In this document: positions 21,106 through 32,857 of the stretch, one piece after another
Position numbering within the stretch: the first letter of the stretch is position 1
Layout: each line of letters opens with the position of its first letter
NCBI GenBank assembly: GCA_949752745.1
Contig: OX457025.1
Location: forward strand, 50,711,098-50,775,097
DNA length: 64,000 nucleotides
Reading direction: 5' to 3'
Origin: Protula sp. h YS-2021
Lineage: Eukaryota > Annelida > Polychaeta > Sabellida > Serpulidae
Position numbers and translations under genes: made by a program
The notes under the pieces: generated by a model
Databases searched by the model: none
The model's input: only the letters and a program-made list of their open reading frames with translations
What the model was told of the DNA's origin: nothing

Positions 21106-22354
21106 AGCTACACTTTAAGCTACACTTTTGGTGTCTGTGGAAAAGCCAATGATTGGTTTCGATCCTACCTAAGCGACAGAAGTGTTTGTGTGTCAGTAGG
21201 GAAGACCTCTTCGGATAAGCTCCATTTGGAATGTTCGCTGCCGCAGGGATCCAAATTAGGACCAAGGCTGTATTCTGGCTATACTCAGCCTTTGGGCAAC
21301 TTGCTTCAGTTGCTCATACTCTTGTTTCACTGTTACGCAGATGACACTGGGCTGTCTAAGTATCTGTCACTGAGAGTTCCTGATAGTCAGTATGAAACCA
21401 TCTCGGACTTGAGTAAAAGTATTGAGTCAATAGAGAAGTGGACTACAGCCAACAAATTAAAACTCAATCCGGATAAAACAGAATTTATGATTATTTGTAG
21501 TGATAGAAATAGGTCAAAAGTAGAAGTGTCTGAACTGGACTTGGGTCACAGTATTATCAGATCCTCAAAGTCTATCAAAAGCCTTGGAGTGACTCTTGAT
21601 GATTCATTGTCCATGAACGTCCATGTGAACAATGTGTGTAAAACCTGTATGTATTACATTAACTGGATACGCAAAATACGCCGCTATCTTACCATTGATG
21701 CAACCAAGTCCCTTGTTCAAGCCTACGTGATCTCTAGACTTGATTATTGTAATTCTGTGCTAGTTTCCCTACCCAAGTGTTTGATTCAACGCTTGCAGCG
21801 CGTTATGAACATCGCAGCCCGACTTGTGTTGCAGAGGAAGCGGGACTGTAGTATTTCAGAGGCACTTTTAGAGCTACACTGGCTTATGGTCGAAGACAGG
21901 ATAAAGTTTAAAGTTATGTGCATAGTTTGGAAAGCTCTACATGGTAAGGCACCGGGCTATATTTGTGATAAGCTTGTGTTGTATTGCCCCGAACGGAATC
22001 TCCGATCGACCGACTCCATGTACCTGTGTGTGCCAAAGTCCAGGACACGTTACGGTGACAGAGCATTCAGTCATGCAGCTCCTGTCTTGTGGAATGCTCT
22101 GCCTCCTCGCATTAGAACTCAACCAAGTTTAGGAATGTTCAAACAACACTTGAAGACATATCTATTTAAGAAAGCTTATTTCAGTTAACGATAAAGTTGT
22201 TTTTTAGGGACACTCGTGACTGCAATTTTAGCTGTGATATAATGTTTTGTTCTATGTTATTATTTCTAGGATTATGGCTGACATTAGTTACTATTGTAGC
22301 GCATAGTAGCTGAATATGCGCAATATAAATGACTCTTTGATATGATATGATATG
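21106..22354 (+). mobile_element. 5'-truncated CR1/L2-like LINE
   Basis: An open frame from about 21131 to 22188 encodes the C-terminal two thirds of a non-LTR reverse transcriptase. It shows the GVxGKANDWFRSYLSDR motif, LPQGSKLGPRLYS, the catalytic box CYADDTGL, and downstream LNPDKTEF, SLGVTLD, SRLDYCNSVL, LHWLMVEDRIKFK and a C-terminal APVLWNALP. The endonuclease domain is missing through 5' truncation. The 3' tail is (GATAT)n. Flanking ATATGGGTA copies (21097-21105, 22355-22363) fit a target duplication within the host repeat. The frame has no internal stop, so the insertion looks fairly young. Confidence 0.9.
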
Positions 22355-22577
22355 ATATGGGTATTCCTTGGGTCTGTCGGACGGTTCTATCAACTTTTGA
22401 CGCATGTTACGTGATTAGGGCAGGCGTATGACGTCATAGCGTAAAACTTTTGTATGCGAAATTTCTCAGCCGCTGAACATCGAATAAAGTTGAAACTAGG
22501 TGAGATTGATTCTTGGTAGGTCCGAAAAGATGTCACATGTCGCGAGTAACACGAACGAGTGCAGCGAGTGACGTCAT

Positions 22578-22589
22578 CATATTAATATA

Positions 22590-22670
<81 letters not shown>
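22578..22670. repeat. (TA)n microsatellite
   Basis: About 45 TA dinucleotides with one short interruption. The open frames covering it are artefacts. Confidence 0.95.
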
Positions 22671-22730
22671 TCCAGTTTGTTTATTTGTTGTCCCCGAGCC
22701 ACGCAATGAGCATATCTTTGCTCTTTCAAC

Positions 22731-23415
22731 TCAACCCTGGCTTTGTGGTTTGCGGGGTTTTCCATGTACAATTTTGAGTTCTGGCCAAAGTATTCTAAGC
22801 TCGGACACCACCTGAGCTGTAAATTCGGTGCCGTTGTCGGACTGGAGCATTGCGGGAGCGCCAAAATTGAGAAACACATCCGAAAGGGTGAACGCGACAG
22901 AAGCTGCCCGTTTTCTCGGCAGGGGCCGAAGCCCACAAAATGTACTCAAACGATCTTGATAGACCATGATGAATTTCATCTCGCCTTCTGGCATAGACTG
23001 CATATCGACCAGGTCAACTTGACCACGTGACCGAAATTCTTGCGTGAGTAGGGGTCTCACGACTGTCCCTTTTGTAGTGGGACATTTTTTCTTCAACTCG
23101 CATTCAGTACAAAAAGATTTGTACAGTAAAATAACATGATCACTAACATTCGCATATTTTTTTCGAATCTCTGACATTTTTCCCTGCCACCATGACCAGT
23201 AGTGATATCGCCTCTCTAGCCACATCAAACATTTGTTCGATGGGCACATAGTACTTTGTCGGGTCATTTTCAGCATTTTGTTTCTTGGTCACTTTTTCCA
23301 CATTCCACATCCTACTTTTTAAGCCCGAGTCGTTTTCTGTTGTTTTTTGGATTCGCCGCTTTCGCCTCGAGAATTTCAGGTATGAACTAGTTATGAACCA
23401 AGTCTGTTGCGACAA
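22731..23415 (-). pseudogene. Integrase-core relic of the KRBA2/SCAND3-like type
   Basis: The minus-strand frame 23276-22731 encodes a retroviral-type integrase core. It shows CTECELKKKCPTTKG, the first Asp in GQVDLVDMQS, FIMVYQDRLSTF, the second Asp in LQSDNGTEFTAQ and HGKPRKPQSQG. It ends just before the expected catalytic Glu, next to the TA microsatellite. Frame 23415-23143 gives the preceding KYYVPIEQMFDVAREA segment, with a frameshift near 23200. The pattern matches integrases found in KRBA2/SCAND3-like genes and their parent transposons (recollection of the family). This copy is broken. Confidence 0.75.
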
Positions 23416-23689
23416 TAGGTGACTCCGAAGAAAGTCGCTCTAAAGAGGAACTTTTAAAGCTCTATTCGTCCAAGAAAGAGCAGAAAAAAAGTCTACTTCT
23501 TGCGAAGAATAACTATGAGAATTTCGGAGCACCGGAGCAGCACTGGGAAGGGAACGGAAAGTTCAACTCCGGTTCAGTTCATTGCAAATTTATCACAAGT
23601 TAGTTATTTAAATTTAATGCCATCAGAGAATCTTGAATTGCAATTATTTACTTGTGATTTAATAATTAAAGACTTTAGCACAAAATTTA

Positions 23690-23895
23690 ATTAACAATTG
23701 CAATATGCCTTCAATAGATGTTTTGTTACAATAAAAAAACCTGTGATGTGACAATTACAGATCATGTGAGGACCTTTCATGTATAATTGCAATTTACAGT
23801 AAGGTACCTGCAATGGTTGTTTAGTTACAATAAACCACTTGTGATGTGATAATAACAGCATATGTTCTGACCGTTTAAGTATAATTGCAATTTAA
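23690..23895. repeat. Two-copy ~105-bp repeat
   Basis: 23690-23790 and 23791-23895 share GATGTTTTGTTACAATAAA-like and GTGATGTGAYAATWACAG blocks, each ending in TATAATTGCAATTTA. Confidence 0.6.
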
Positions 23896-23970
23896 AAGCA
23901 CTATTGGTGGGGATTTGCTCATCACGATTTTAACATTCATTTCAGGGTATCTTTAATTTTTTCACGCCTA

Positions 23971-24002
23971 ATTTTCAGTGTAAGTATACTTACACTGAAA
24001 AT
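23971..24002. repeat. Perfect 32-bp palindrome
   Basis: The left half is ATTTTCAGTGTAAGTA and the right half is its exact reverse complement, with no spacer. The left half is then repeated once more at 24001-24016. Confidence 0.95.
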
Positions 24003-25397
24003 TTTCAGTGTAAGTATACTTGCCCTGACATGGTCATCTTGTATGCACAATATCTCTATAACGGAAAGTCATATCGACTTAGAATTTTATGGGGGTATTC
24101 CTTGGTTCAGTCAGACGATTGTTTCAAATTTTGACGCATAAAAACATTATCTGATGTTCAGCAAAATATCTCGATAGCGGAAAGTCGAATCGACTTTAAA
24201 CTTGGTGTGGTTATTCCTCGGATAAGTCACCCGGTTTTGATTAAACGTTATTAAATTGGTATAAAATCAAGAAAGGTCCATAACGTCAACATCCTACCCC
24301 CCCCCCCCCGCGCCTCCCCATTTTTAGCTACTTTGTTAACTAGGCATACTTGTTCACTACGCTGAGGATTTCAGCGTTTTCCAGAAGATTCTCGAGTGTT
24401 CCTGCATTCTTTAGAATGCTTCAAAACAGTAACAGCATTACTGTCGGTCCATTGGTAGTTGTTACTGCCTGAAATTTATAGGTCTCAGTAGGTCTAGCTA
24501 TTGATTTTTTTCGCCGCCTACTTGCTTCGGTTGCCAAGATCTTCCATATATGGAGCTATTTTTGATCGATTAGCATTGTTTGCAGTGCCTGGAAGCATTT
24601 TTCGCATTTATAGTGGGTCATCTGATATCTTGTGTTGTGACAAGTCGCTCACCATTTTGGCACCGAAATACCCCCCCCCCCTTCTCCCACCGAGGTGCGA
24701 CATCTGATGCGCAGTTATGAAAAATGCCTTTCTAATGCTTTTTGGCCGATGGGAACGTACGACGACAAGGTAGTATATCATGGCTATTACTACACTTAGG
24801 GTACAGACCGTTACCGTTACCTTGGATAAAAGGTTTAGAGTTGTGTTTACATTTGTACCTACATTAGATAGCTAGAGGTGGGGGAGGGGGGGGGGATGGA
24901 GGATGACAGTTAGCAAAAAAAGCCAGACCACCTTCAAGACCCGGATAAAAAGATGTAAGACCCATTTCGGATTCGGGTAAAAAGACGTACGGTAAAACCT
25001 GCCTGTCTTGACCAATTTCCAGACTCGGATAAAAATGTAACGCACAGTAAAACTACCGTAGTGACCAATTCAGACCTGGATAAGAAGGGCCTTCAGTAAA
25101 ACCCGCTTTAGCGAACACCTTCAAGACTCGGATAAAAAAGACGTGCAGTAATATCTGTTTTAGTGACCACCATCTGTTTTGTTTATTTTGAATTTTTTAC
25201 AGTAAATTATGATTATGTTTGCAGAAATGAATATTTTATTTCAGTAACTAAAAAAGGAATTTTTTCGGGAGATTATGGGTTTAGTCGGGGAGACATTTGT
25301 TTTTGTTTAGAAAAACAAGAAACTAAGTAGGTATCGATTGAAAGTGTGAAATATGAGCCTGTACTCTTATGTTTTGTGTGCACTGCTCGCTCTAGTA

Positions 25398-25693
25398 TGG
25401 GTAATTTATGGGTGGAAAATCGGTTATTTCTTCGTACGAGCACAAATAAACAACGCAAAACATAGATTAGGCATAGATCAGATCTATAAAGGTTATTGCT
25501 GGTTTGTTTCTAAACTGTTCGATTTTTGCAAGGTCCGTAGGCTGAAGCCTCCGCTTTCAAGCTGACCTTAGGAAATTGACTCGCATGTAAAATTGACGCG
25601 TATGTAAATTTCGCGCGTATGTGACGTGCGCAGTCCTATGAAATTCGCGCGTCGGTCAGATTCGCGTGGGTTAGTGATGTGTTTGTCTTGCAG
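25398..25693. other. Intron end before TTLL12 exon E
   Basis: No gene. The stretch contains four degenerate short blocks (ATGTAAAATTGACGCGTATG, AAATTCGCGCGT and similar) and ends in CTTGCAG. Confidence 0.5.
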
Positions 25694-25805
25694 GGGTCTG
25701 GACAACCACTGGATCAGCAAGGGCTGGAATTTCCAACGTGGCATTGACATGCAGATCAGCAACGACCTGGCGCACATCGTGCGCATCCCCGACACCGGGC
25801 CCAGG
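25694..25805 (+). CDS. TTLL12: TTLL12, exon E (last visible exon)
   Basis: The exon begins after CTTGCAG in phase 2 and ends in phase 0 before GTAGGT. It encodes LDNHWISKGWNFQRGIDMQI and a segment ending VRIPDTGPR. These match the TTLL12 TTL-domain stretch EDNHWICKPWNLARSLD...IIRHRESTPK and the split Arg codon from exon D. The remaining part of the ATP-grasp/TTL domain (KYIESPVLF... and beyond) should follow, but I found no matching exon between 25806 and 64000. The gene may continue beyond the window across a very large intron, or be truncated here. Confidence 0.87.
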
Positions 25806-26060
25806 GTAGGTCCTTCGTGAGCCCGGAGGGTGGAGGGGGCTGACAAAGTGTGCATCCCCGACACCGGGCCCAGGGTAGGTCCTTCGAGAGCTCGGAGGGG
25901 GAGGAGAGGGGCTGACAAAGTGTGCATCCCCGACACCTTGTCCAAGGTAGGTCCTTTGTGGGTCCAGGGTAGGTCCGGTTGTAGGTCCGGTTGGTGATCC
26001 GGTTGGGGAGGGGAGTTGGGGCGCACATCGTGTACATCCCCTATACTGGGCCAAGGGTAG
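25782..26060. repeat. Tandem copies of the exon E splice-donor region
   Basis: The end of exon E plus its donor (CATCGTGCGCATCCCCGACA ... CCCAGGGTAGGTCC) recurs at about 25849-25882, 25922-25955 and 26026-26060, in units of roughly 70-100 bp that become progressively less similar. Each copy keeps an exon-like end followed by GTAG. Confidence 0.85.
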
Positions 26061-26976
26061 ACCACATTTGAGCCTGGGGAGGGAGTACGTCTTTGCTGAT
26101 TTGGGGTGCGAAGCATTAGGTTCGAGACTCCCTTCCTACGCATTCCTGAGTGAAGGTCGTTGCTGAGCTAGGGTGACCAGACGATAGATGAACAGGGAGC
26201 AAAGAACAGGACAAGGGATTGCATGGTAAGCCTGCATTGGATGGAGGATTGGGTGAGGTGAGGTAGGGTGGTGAGGCCAGGTGGTGATCTGTCACAGGGC
26301 CGAAGTCCTCAGGAACTAGACTGTGGTTGGGGAACGGATGGCATTCGTTCTACATTATAGACATACCTGACACCATTTCTCAGGGCGTGCCTTTATACAT
26401 TTAGGCGGACGGCGGTGGGGGTGGTGAAACGGGGTGGAATCACACTGTGCCCACGGTATGTTCCTTGATAAGTCGGTTCGGGTGGGTAGGGATCACTCCA
26501 AACATATCATATTTTAGCCTCAAACAGTCACAGTGGTGGCCATCTTGGATTTTCACTCGAAATTTCGGTTGGGGTTGTGCTCTCTGCGATGCCTTGTCTA
26601 TTTTAGTATCCTCATCATTTCATCTCAACCTGTTTCTCTCGTTGATTGGAAAATTTACGGAAACAGTAGAACTATTTAGTTCGTGCCACTTGAAAATGCT
26701 TCGAGTTATGTGTGCGAAAACACTAAAACAACACAATGGGATGTATAACGGAGGTCGCGCATCTTGCGGGCATGTAATTTGTTGCAAGCGGCTGCGGTTT
26801 TGTCCGACCTTGTGTACTGAGTGGATGGTTGATATTTTGATTTCTCCAAGTAAATAATGAATGTCCAGGTTCTTTTACTTTTATGACTTGATTATTCGTC
26901 CTCAATTTTTATTCTAATTACAATTTCCCGTTTTCGTTAGCCTTGTGTTTTTAATAAAGTTTAATAAAGTCATTTT
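26061..26976. other. Non-coding after TTLL12 exon E
   Basis: I could not assign any gene. The 136-codon open frame at 26447-26857 has no recognisable domain and contains the common repeat-like segment AGTGGTGGCCATCTTGGATT. AATAAAG occurs at about 26953. Confidence 0.45.
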
Positions 26977-26977
26977 T

Positions 26978-27921
26978 AGACCAGACGACTCTGTCTGGTG
27001 GTCTTGTGCAATCACTTTTGACAAGTGTATGTATGTGTGACAGTGTCAACCTTTTTTTTAGCCCAGCTTACGTTACACGTAAGCTGGGGTTTCCCCATCG
27101 GTTTGCAGACGGCGTCCGTTAGTTAGTTAGTTAGTTACTTGTTTATTTAGTAAACTTTCGCTTCAAAATACATCTCCTCCTACAATTTTGATCCGATGTC
27201 ATTTATTTTTTGTGTGAGGCATCCCTAGGGGGTCGTGCATACGGCTTGTGCTTTTTTAGTCGATCGGGTGATTTTGGAATTTTTGGAAGAATTTCTGAAG
27301 AAAAAATTTTAAAATGTATCTCCTACATTTTTAATCCGATTTCATTTACTTTTGGTGTGAGGCACCCGTAAGGAGTCGGGCATACATTTTGTGCTTTTTA
27401 GCCCAGCTTACGTGTAACGTAAGCTGGGGTATTCCTAACGGTTTGCATGTGGGGTCCGTTAGTTAGTTAGTTAGTTGTTTATTTAGTAAATTTTGGTTCA
27501 AAATGCATCTCCTCCTACAATTTTGATCCGATGTCATTTATTTTTGGTATGAGGCATCCCTAATGGGTAATGCATACGGCTTGTGCTTTTTTAGTCGATA
27601 GGTTGATTTTTTAATTTTTGGCGAATGTTTGAAGAAAAAAATTTAAAAACGTATCTCCTCCTACATTTTTTATCCGATTTCATTTATTTTTGGTATGAGG
27701 CACCCCTAAAGGGTTGCGCATACGGCTTGTGCTTTTTTAGTCAATCGAATAATTTTTGTATTTTTGGGGAATTTTTTAAGCAAAAATTTCTAACATAATT
27801 CAAAATGCATCTACTCCTACAATTTTGATTCGATGTCATGTATTTTTGGTATGATGCATCCCTAAGCGGCCTTGCATACGGCTTGTGCTTTTTAGACCAG
27901 CCGACTATGTCGGGCTGGTCT
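26978..27921. repeat. Hairpin-headed ~155-bp repeat array
   Basis: Hairpins lie at 26978-27004, 27060-27090, 27400-27430 and 27894-27921, each directly preceded by TTTTTAG or TTTAG. They separate units of about 155 bp that share CTCCTCCTACAATTTTGATC, TGAGGCATCCCTA and GCATACGGCTTGTGCTTTTT. On the minus strand each hairpin is followed by CTAA, as at Helitron 3' ends. The unit family is the same as at 51380-52560. Confidence 0.65.
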
Positions 27922-28024
27922 TATCGTATCAATAGAGGGGTATCCGTCGTCCGTATGTACGTGTGGATGCGGCTTCGTCGGGAAACAAGACGAATTGGTG
28001 TGTATCACGTTGCAATGTTAAAGT

Positions 28025-28051
28025 GAAACGGACCGAATTTCGGTCCGTTTC
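28025..28051. repeat. 13-bp-arm palindrome
   Basis: GAAACGGACCGAA and its exact reverse complement are separated by one T. The segment 28040-28170 around it contains further TTTCGC/GCGAAA copies in both orientations. Confidence 0.9.
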
Positions 28052-28171
28052 GCATTTTGGTCGGGTCGTCCGTTTCGCAAATCTGTGTAAGGGGCTCATT
28101 TTGCGAAACAGGACGTGCTCTTTCACCTGAGACCACATGCCTATTTCGCAGAAATTTACAGAGACCTTCAA

Positions 28172-31089
28172 AATTTCTGTGTAAAATAGTTCTCACACCA
28201 ACATATAGGTGGCTACCTACCATGAACTCTGTGTGAGAAAAGCACGTGGAACGAGAGCCAATCAGAAGACGTACACATCTTTCGATCTGTGTGAAATCTA
28301 TTTTTATATCACATTTCAACCAATCAGGTGCTAGCACATGTGTCAGGGGAGCGCGACCACGTGTTGGAATGGACCCGGCCCCAGGTGGTTGTCTACTTTT
28401 TGGCCTACATTTTAGTAGATTCTGGGGTGGCATATCCGTATAATTGTATTTAAAACAGGAAGAATAATATCGCAAATACGTTTTAAAGTTATTTATTGTT
28501 TTGTTTGTAGCCTATAAATCTCAAAAATCAAAGTTAAAGTTGAGGGTAAGCAAGGCAACACCCCTTTTGGTAGTGGACGATAATACCAGAAAGTTTCCAC
28601 TTCATTTTTTTAAGTACATATTTTTGTTTAACTGAAGCAAAGTGTCACATATTTTATTAAGCAATCGTTAGAGTTTGTTATTCTTCGTAGATTCTTGTTT
28701 TTTTTTTAACCAAGTCATTTGTTTGACATATTATTTTCGGTTTCTTTATGTAAGCCGGTCTGTTTCGCAAGCCTCATGTACGCGTGTTGTGTGTGAATTG
28801 CAGTCACTGTAAACTCTCAGTGCAATTTATAACTTTTTGTTGTGCGAACAGGCGTGTTTCGTGTCCGTACATGTCTTATTTACACTCAATCTTTCTGTGG
28901 CCAGCGCTGAAATTGACTTAATGTCTCATTACTTGATGCCATTAAACTTGAGTGCTGTGTTCTCCAAATTCTTCCAAGTTCGCCTGCTTTCGCTGTGTAG
29001 AGGCAGATTCTTGTGTGATGCCATTTATATTTTTGGGGTGTACAAGCGTGTGTCATGTGCGTACAAGTCTAATATACACTCAGTCTTTCCGTCAATATCA
29101 CTTGAAGAACTGAGTTTTGTTTCTCACTGCTTGGTGACCGTAATCTTAACTGTGCTGTCTTCTTTTTCAAATTCTTCTTATTTCACTTTGACTGAATATA
29201 ATACTTCAAAAGTGCATTGTCGCTTTAGCGCAAGTAGAGGGGTGCACCGCCCCCACTCCCACCCCTCCTGTAACAAAAGCAAAATGCAATGGTACAGCCT
29301 GTTAGTTGGAAAAAATGTTAAAACCGTTAAACTTAAGATTTTTGTAGGCGAGAACCCCTCCCCTCCCCTCTAATACACAACCACTGCGAAATTGGTAGCT
29401 GATAAACGCATTGAAATCGGTTTATTTTTCTCATTGCAGGACGCAGTCCTTCAAAAATATATTGCTCCATTAGTGTAGCTAGTGGGAGACAATGACGTGC
29501 AACCCCTCCCCCTCCCTTTATCAAAAAATATCGCATTAACTGAGTTTCATATCTCACTACTTGTTGGCCTTAACTTGAGTGTGCTGTATTCGCAACATTT
29601 TCTCAAATTTCGACTTGATTCGCCCAGTAGATGCAGTTATTACTCTGTGCCATTTGTATCTTTCTGTGGGGGGGGGGGGGGGGGGTTGCAAACGTGTTTT
29701 ATGTGTTTCAAGTCAAATTCACCCCAGTCTATCTGTTAATATCGCTTTAACTTAGTTTAACTATCTCACTGTCCTTAATCTCGAGTGTGCTTTATTAAAA
29801 AAAAGCAGAGAGAGAGAGAGAGAGAAATCGATTCGTTTCACATTGACTTTACGTTTTGACACACCAAAACGGCTTGTTTTTTCGAGACAAAAATTGTAGT
29901 ATTTGTACTGTTAAATTGGCGCAACAACTGGGTGGGAGGGGGGTGCATTCGGGGTAAACCCCTCCACCCTTTCCCCAAAAAGCGAAATGCACTGGTAAAG
30001 TCTAGAAGTGAAAAAAATATATATTAACACCGTTAAACCTAGACATTTTTCTCGCCAGATCCTCCTCCCCCCTCCTCCCTGCTCTCTTGCACACGCCAAC
30101 TGCGAAATTGGTAGTTGATAAACGTACTAAAAACGGCCTGCTTTATTGACTGCAGGACGCAATCCTTCAAAAATGTTTTGCTCCATTGGTGTAGCTAGGA
30201 GAATACAATGACGGGCAAATCCCCCCCCCCCCCCCCCCTCGTCCGTTTTTTTCGGAAAAAAAAAATATTGCATTATCTGAGTTTCATATCTGTTCATGTT
30301 AGTTTAGCAAGCGACATGTATGCGTGTCGCGTGTGAGATGCAGTAACTGTAAACTCTCAGTACCATTCATTTTAAACTTTTTTTTCTTGGCGTGTGCAAG
30401 CGTGTTTTATGTCCGCATATGTCTTATTTACACCCACTCTTTCTGTGGATATCGCTGAAATTGGCTTTCATTATGTCCCAACCCTTCGGATTGGGGCCTA
30501 TAGGTTTGGGCTGTCCGTCCGTCCGTCCGTCATCGCTTAATACCCCTATGAATTTGGGAGACGGTTGGGGCCTGCTTGTGTTTCACAAATATTACTTGTT
30601 TCTCATTATTTGATGCCCTTAAACTTGAGTGTGCTGTGGCCACTAAATTCTCCCAAATTCGCTTGGTTACGCCGTGTAGAGGCAGGTTCTTGAGTGATGC
30701 CATTTGATATTTTTCTGGGGTGTACAAGCGTGTGTAATGTGCGTAGAAGTCTAATATACACTCAGTCTTTCCGTCAATATCACTTAAACTGAGTTTCGTT
30801 TCTCACTGCTTGGTGACCTTAATCTTGTGCTGTCTTTTTTTTTTCAAATTCGACTTATTTCACTTGGACTGAAACTAATACTTCAAAAGTGCATTTTTGT
30901 ATTAACGCAAATAGAGAGGGTGCGCGACTCCCCCACTCCTCCCTCCATTAGTGTAGCTAATGCTCAATTAGTGTAGCTAGTGGGAGACAATGACGTGCAA
31001 ACCTCCCCGTCCCTTTATCCAAAAAAATATCGCTTTAACTGAGTTTCACTATCTCACTGTCCTTAATCTTGAGTTGCTTTATTTAAAAA

Positions 31090-31134
<45 letters not shown>

Positions 31135-32857
31135 GATTCGTTTCACGTTGACTTTACGTTTTGGCAGATCAAAACGGCTTTTTTTTTTTAGCCAACAATT
31201 GTAGTATTTGTACTGTTAAATTGGTGCAACAACGGGGTTGGTTGCATTTGGGGAAAACCCCACCCTTTCCCCAAAAAAGCGAAATGCACTGGTAAAGTCT
31301 AGAAGTGAAAAAAAATTTTGACGGCCAGATCCCCCTCACCCTTCCTCCGCCTCTCTTGTACACGCCAACTGCGAAATTGACAGTTGATAAACACACCGAA
31401 ACGACTATTCGTAGTTGATTTGCTTGCATCTGTCAGCGGGCTAAAGCGAGAGATTCTCACGCACATGTGAAAGGCTGATTGTGTATTATTGTGCGCTGTT
31501 TTATTTGTTTGAGCACTACTTTTAAGATTGGCTTGCCTTTTTACTATTTACACGCGAAAAATGTCATATTTATCTTCCATATATGCTTCTCAGATCCCCC
31601 CCCCCCTCTCCATCCAGGCCCCCGTCCTCCTTCGGAATTGCCAATTCAAACACGTATCAGAAGCTCTATTTCGCAGTAGATTTGCTTTGATCTTTGAACG
31701 GGCTAAAAGCTCGAGGTTCCCACGCTCATGACAGGCTGACTGTATATTATTGAGCGCTGTTTTAATTGTGTGTGCACTACTTTTATGATTGACTTGCCTT
31801 GTTACTGTTTGCGCGCGAAATAATCCGTTATTTTGTCAAGGTTTTTCTGCCATTAAAATGCTTGTTTGGTGATATTTTTTAGTTTGTGTTAGTTTATAAA
31901 AAATATTGTAAGGTTTGGAATGAAATTATCTGCGAAACACTACACTGTGTACATGAAGTTGAATGTTTTTTTTTTACTCAGTATGCAAATTAACCTGTCA
32001 CGAGGTGTATGCGCGCGGCTTTGTTCTTGGTGGCGTCACTTTCAATGCAGAAAGCTTCCAGGTTACATGTGGATAATTTTTGAAAAATTAAAAGTGGATA
32101 CAAAGTTAATAAGGATACACCTGAAAGGTAAATACACAAATGTTAAAAGCGCGGTGATTTTGTGAATCACGAGAAAATGTTGTTTTAGCGTGTTTGGTGT
32201 GTTTTGTGGCACTTTTTTGTGTAAGATACTGCTGTAAAAATACAGGCTTGATTGTGAGGACGGCACATTCTGAGCTAACATATCTTTTTATTTTACGGAT
32301 TTATGTGTCTAGAAATGTTCGCTCAGAAAATTGTTGCTCAGTTTCGCTTGAAAATGCTGTCGATGTTGTCTTTTCTTGGATTTCTTGGTTTACAATTTTT
32401 TGTAAGTGGCCACTGCTGGAAACTAGCTTCTTTTGGTCCGGGTCCTTGGGACCTAGGACTTTGAAAAAGGGTCCAAAGCTATTTAGGGAGGATCCGAACC
32501 GTGTTAAGATAACATAGGGCGCAAGAAGACCTGATTTTTTGCGGCTGAGTCGGACTCTGGGTAGCCAAAAAGGAGGGTCTCTGATCCCCGTCAATTTCCA
32601 GCCCTGTTAATACGTACACAGACTTTTGCCAATTTTAAACCCCCTACCCTGAACGCAGTCCGGATGCTTTGTCTCCCCCTCCACCTTGAACGCTTAAAAG
32701 AATAAGCCAATACGCACTTAGACTTTTTCGGAAAAACTTTTGCGTTTCGGCTGAATTCAGGTGGGATTAGGATGTAATGATAGAAGAAAAAACGGCATGG
32801 ATGATCTCTTAGAATGTAAAAAAAAATAGGTCAATTTCGCGCAGTTATAGCTCATGC
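28172..32857. repeat. Degenerate repeats upstream of the large PWWP gene
   Basis: No exon is seen. Blocks such as CCTTAATCTTGAGTGTGCTGT, TTTCTCACTGCTTGGTGACC, GGACGCARTCCTTCAAAAAT and GTGTAGCTAGTGGGAGACAATG recur at 28840-29560, 29560-30200, 30300-31030 and 31030-31480. They are related to the intron-10 repeat of the large gene. (GA)n runs lie at 29810-29826 and 31098-31132, and poly-C/G runs at 29668-29686 and 30222-30238. The 178-codon frame at 28837-29373 is part of this repeat. The 5' non-coding exon and promoter of the large gene probably lie here but could not be located. Confidence 0.5.

Larger units (their letters stand above)
20337..25397. mobile_element. Composite hairpin-headed repeat, copy 2 (with nested insertions)
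   Basis: This shares its internal units and 3' half with copy 1 (904-4068). It includes the CGGAAAGTCGGATCGACTT blocks, the segment GTTTTCCAGAAGATTCTCGAG (about 24378) and the right-end motif GTCGGGGAGACAT (about 25278). It is longer because a LINE (21106-22354), a TA microsatellite and an integrase relic are nested in it. It lacks the two MITEs found in copy 1. The left hairpin is not present, so its 5' end is truncated or divergent. Confidence 0.55.

Noticed and set aside
26447..26857. 136-codon frame as the next TTLL12 exon
   Set aside because: It has no similarity to the expected KYIESPVLF...FDIRYIV segment and includes a common repeat motif.
28837..29373. 178-codon open frame as a gene
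   Set aside because: It lies in degenerate repeats that recur at 29500-31400 and has no domain or splice context; the translated sequence is low in charged residues and follows the repeat units.
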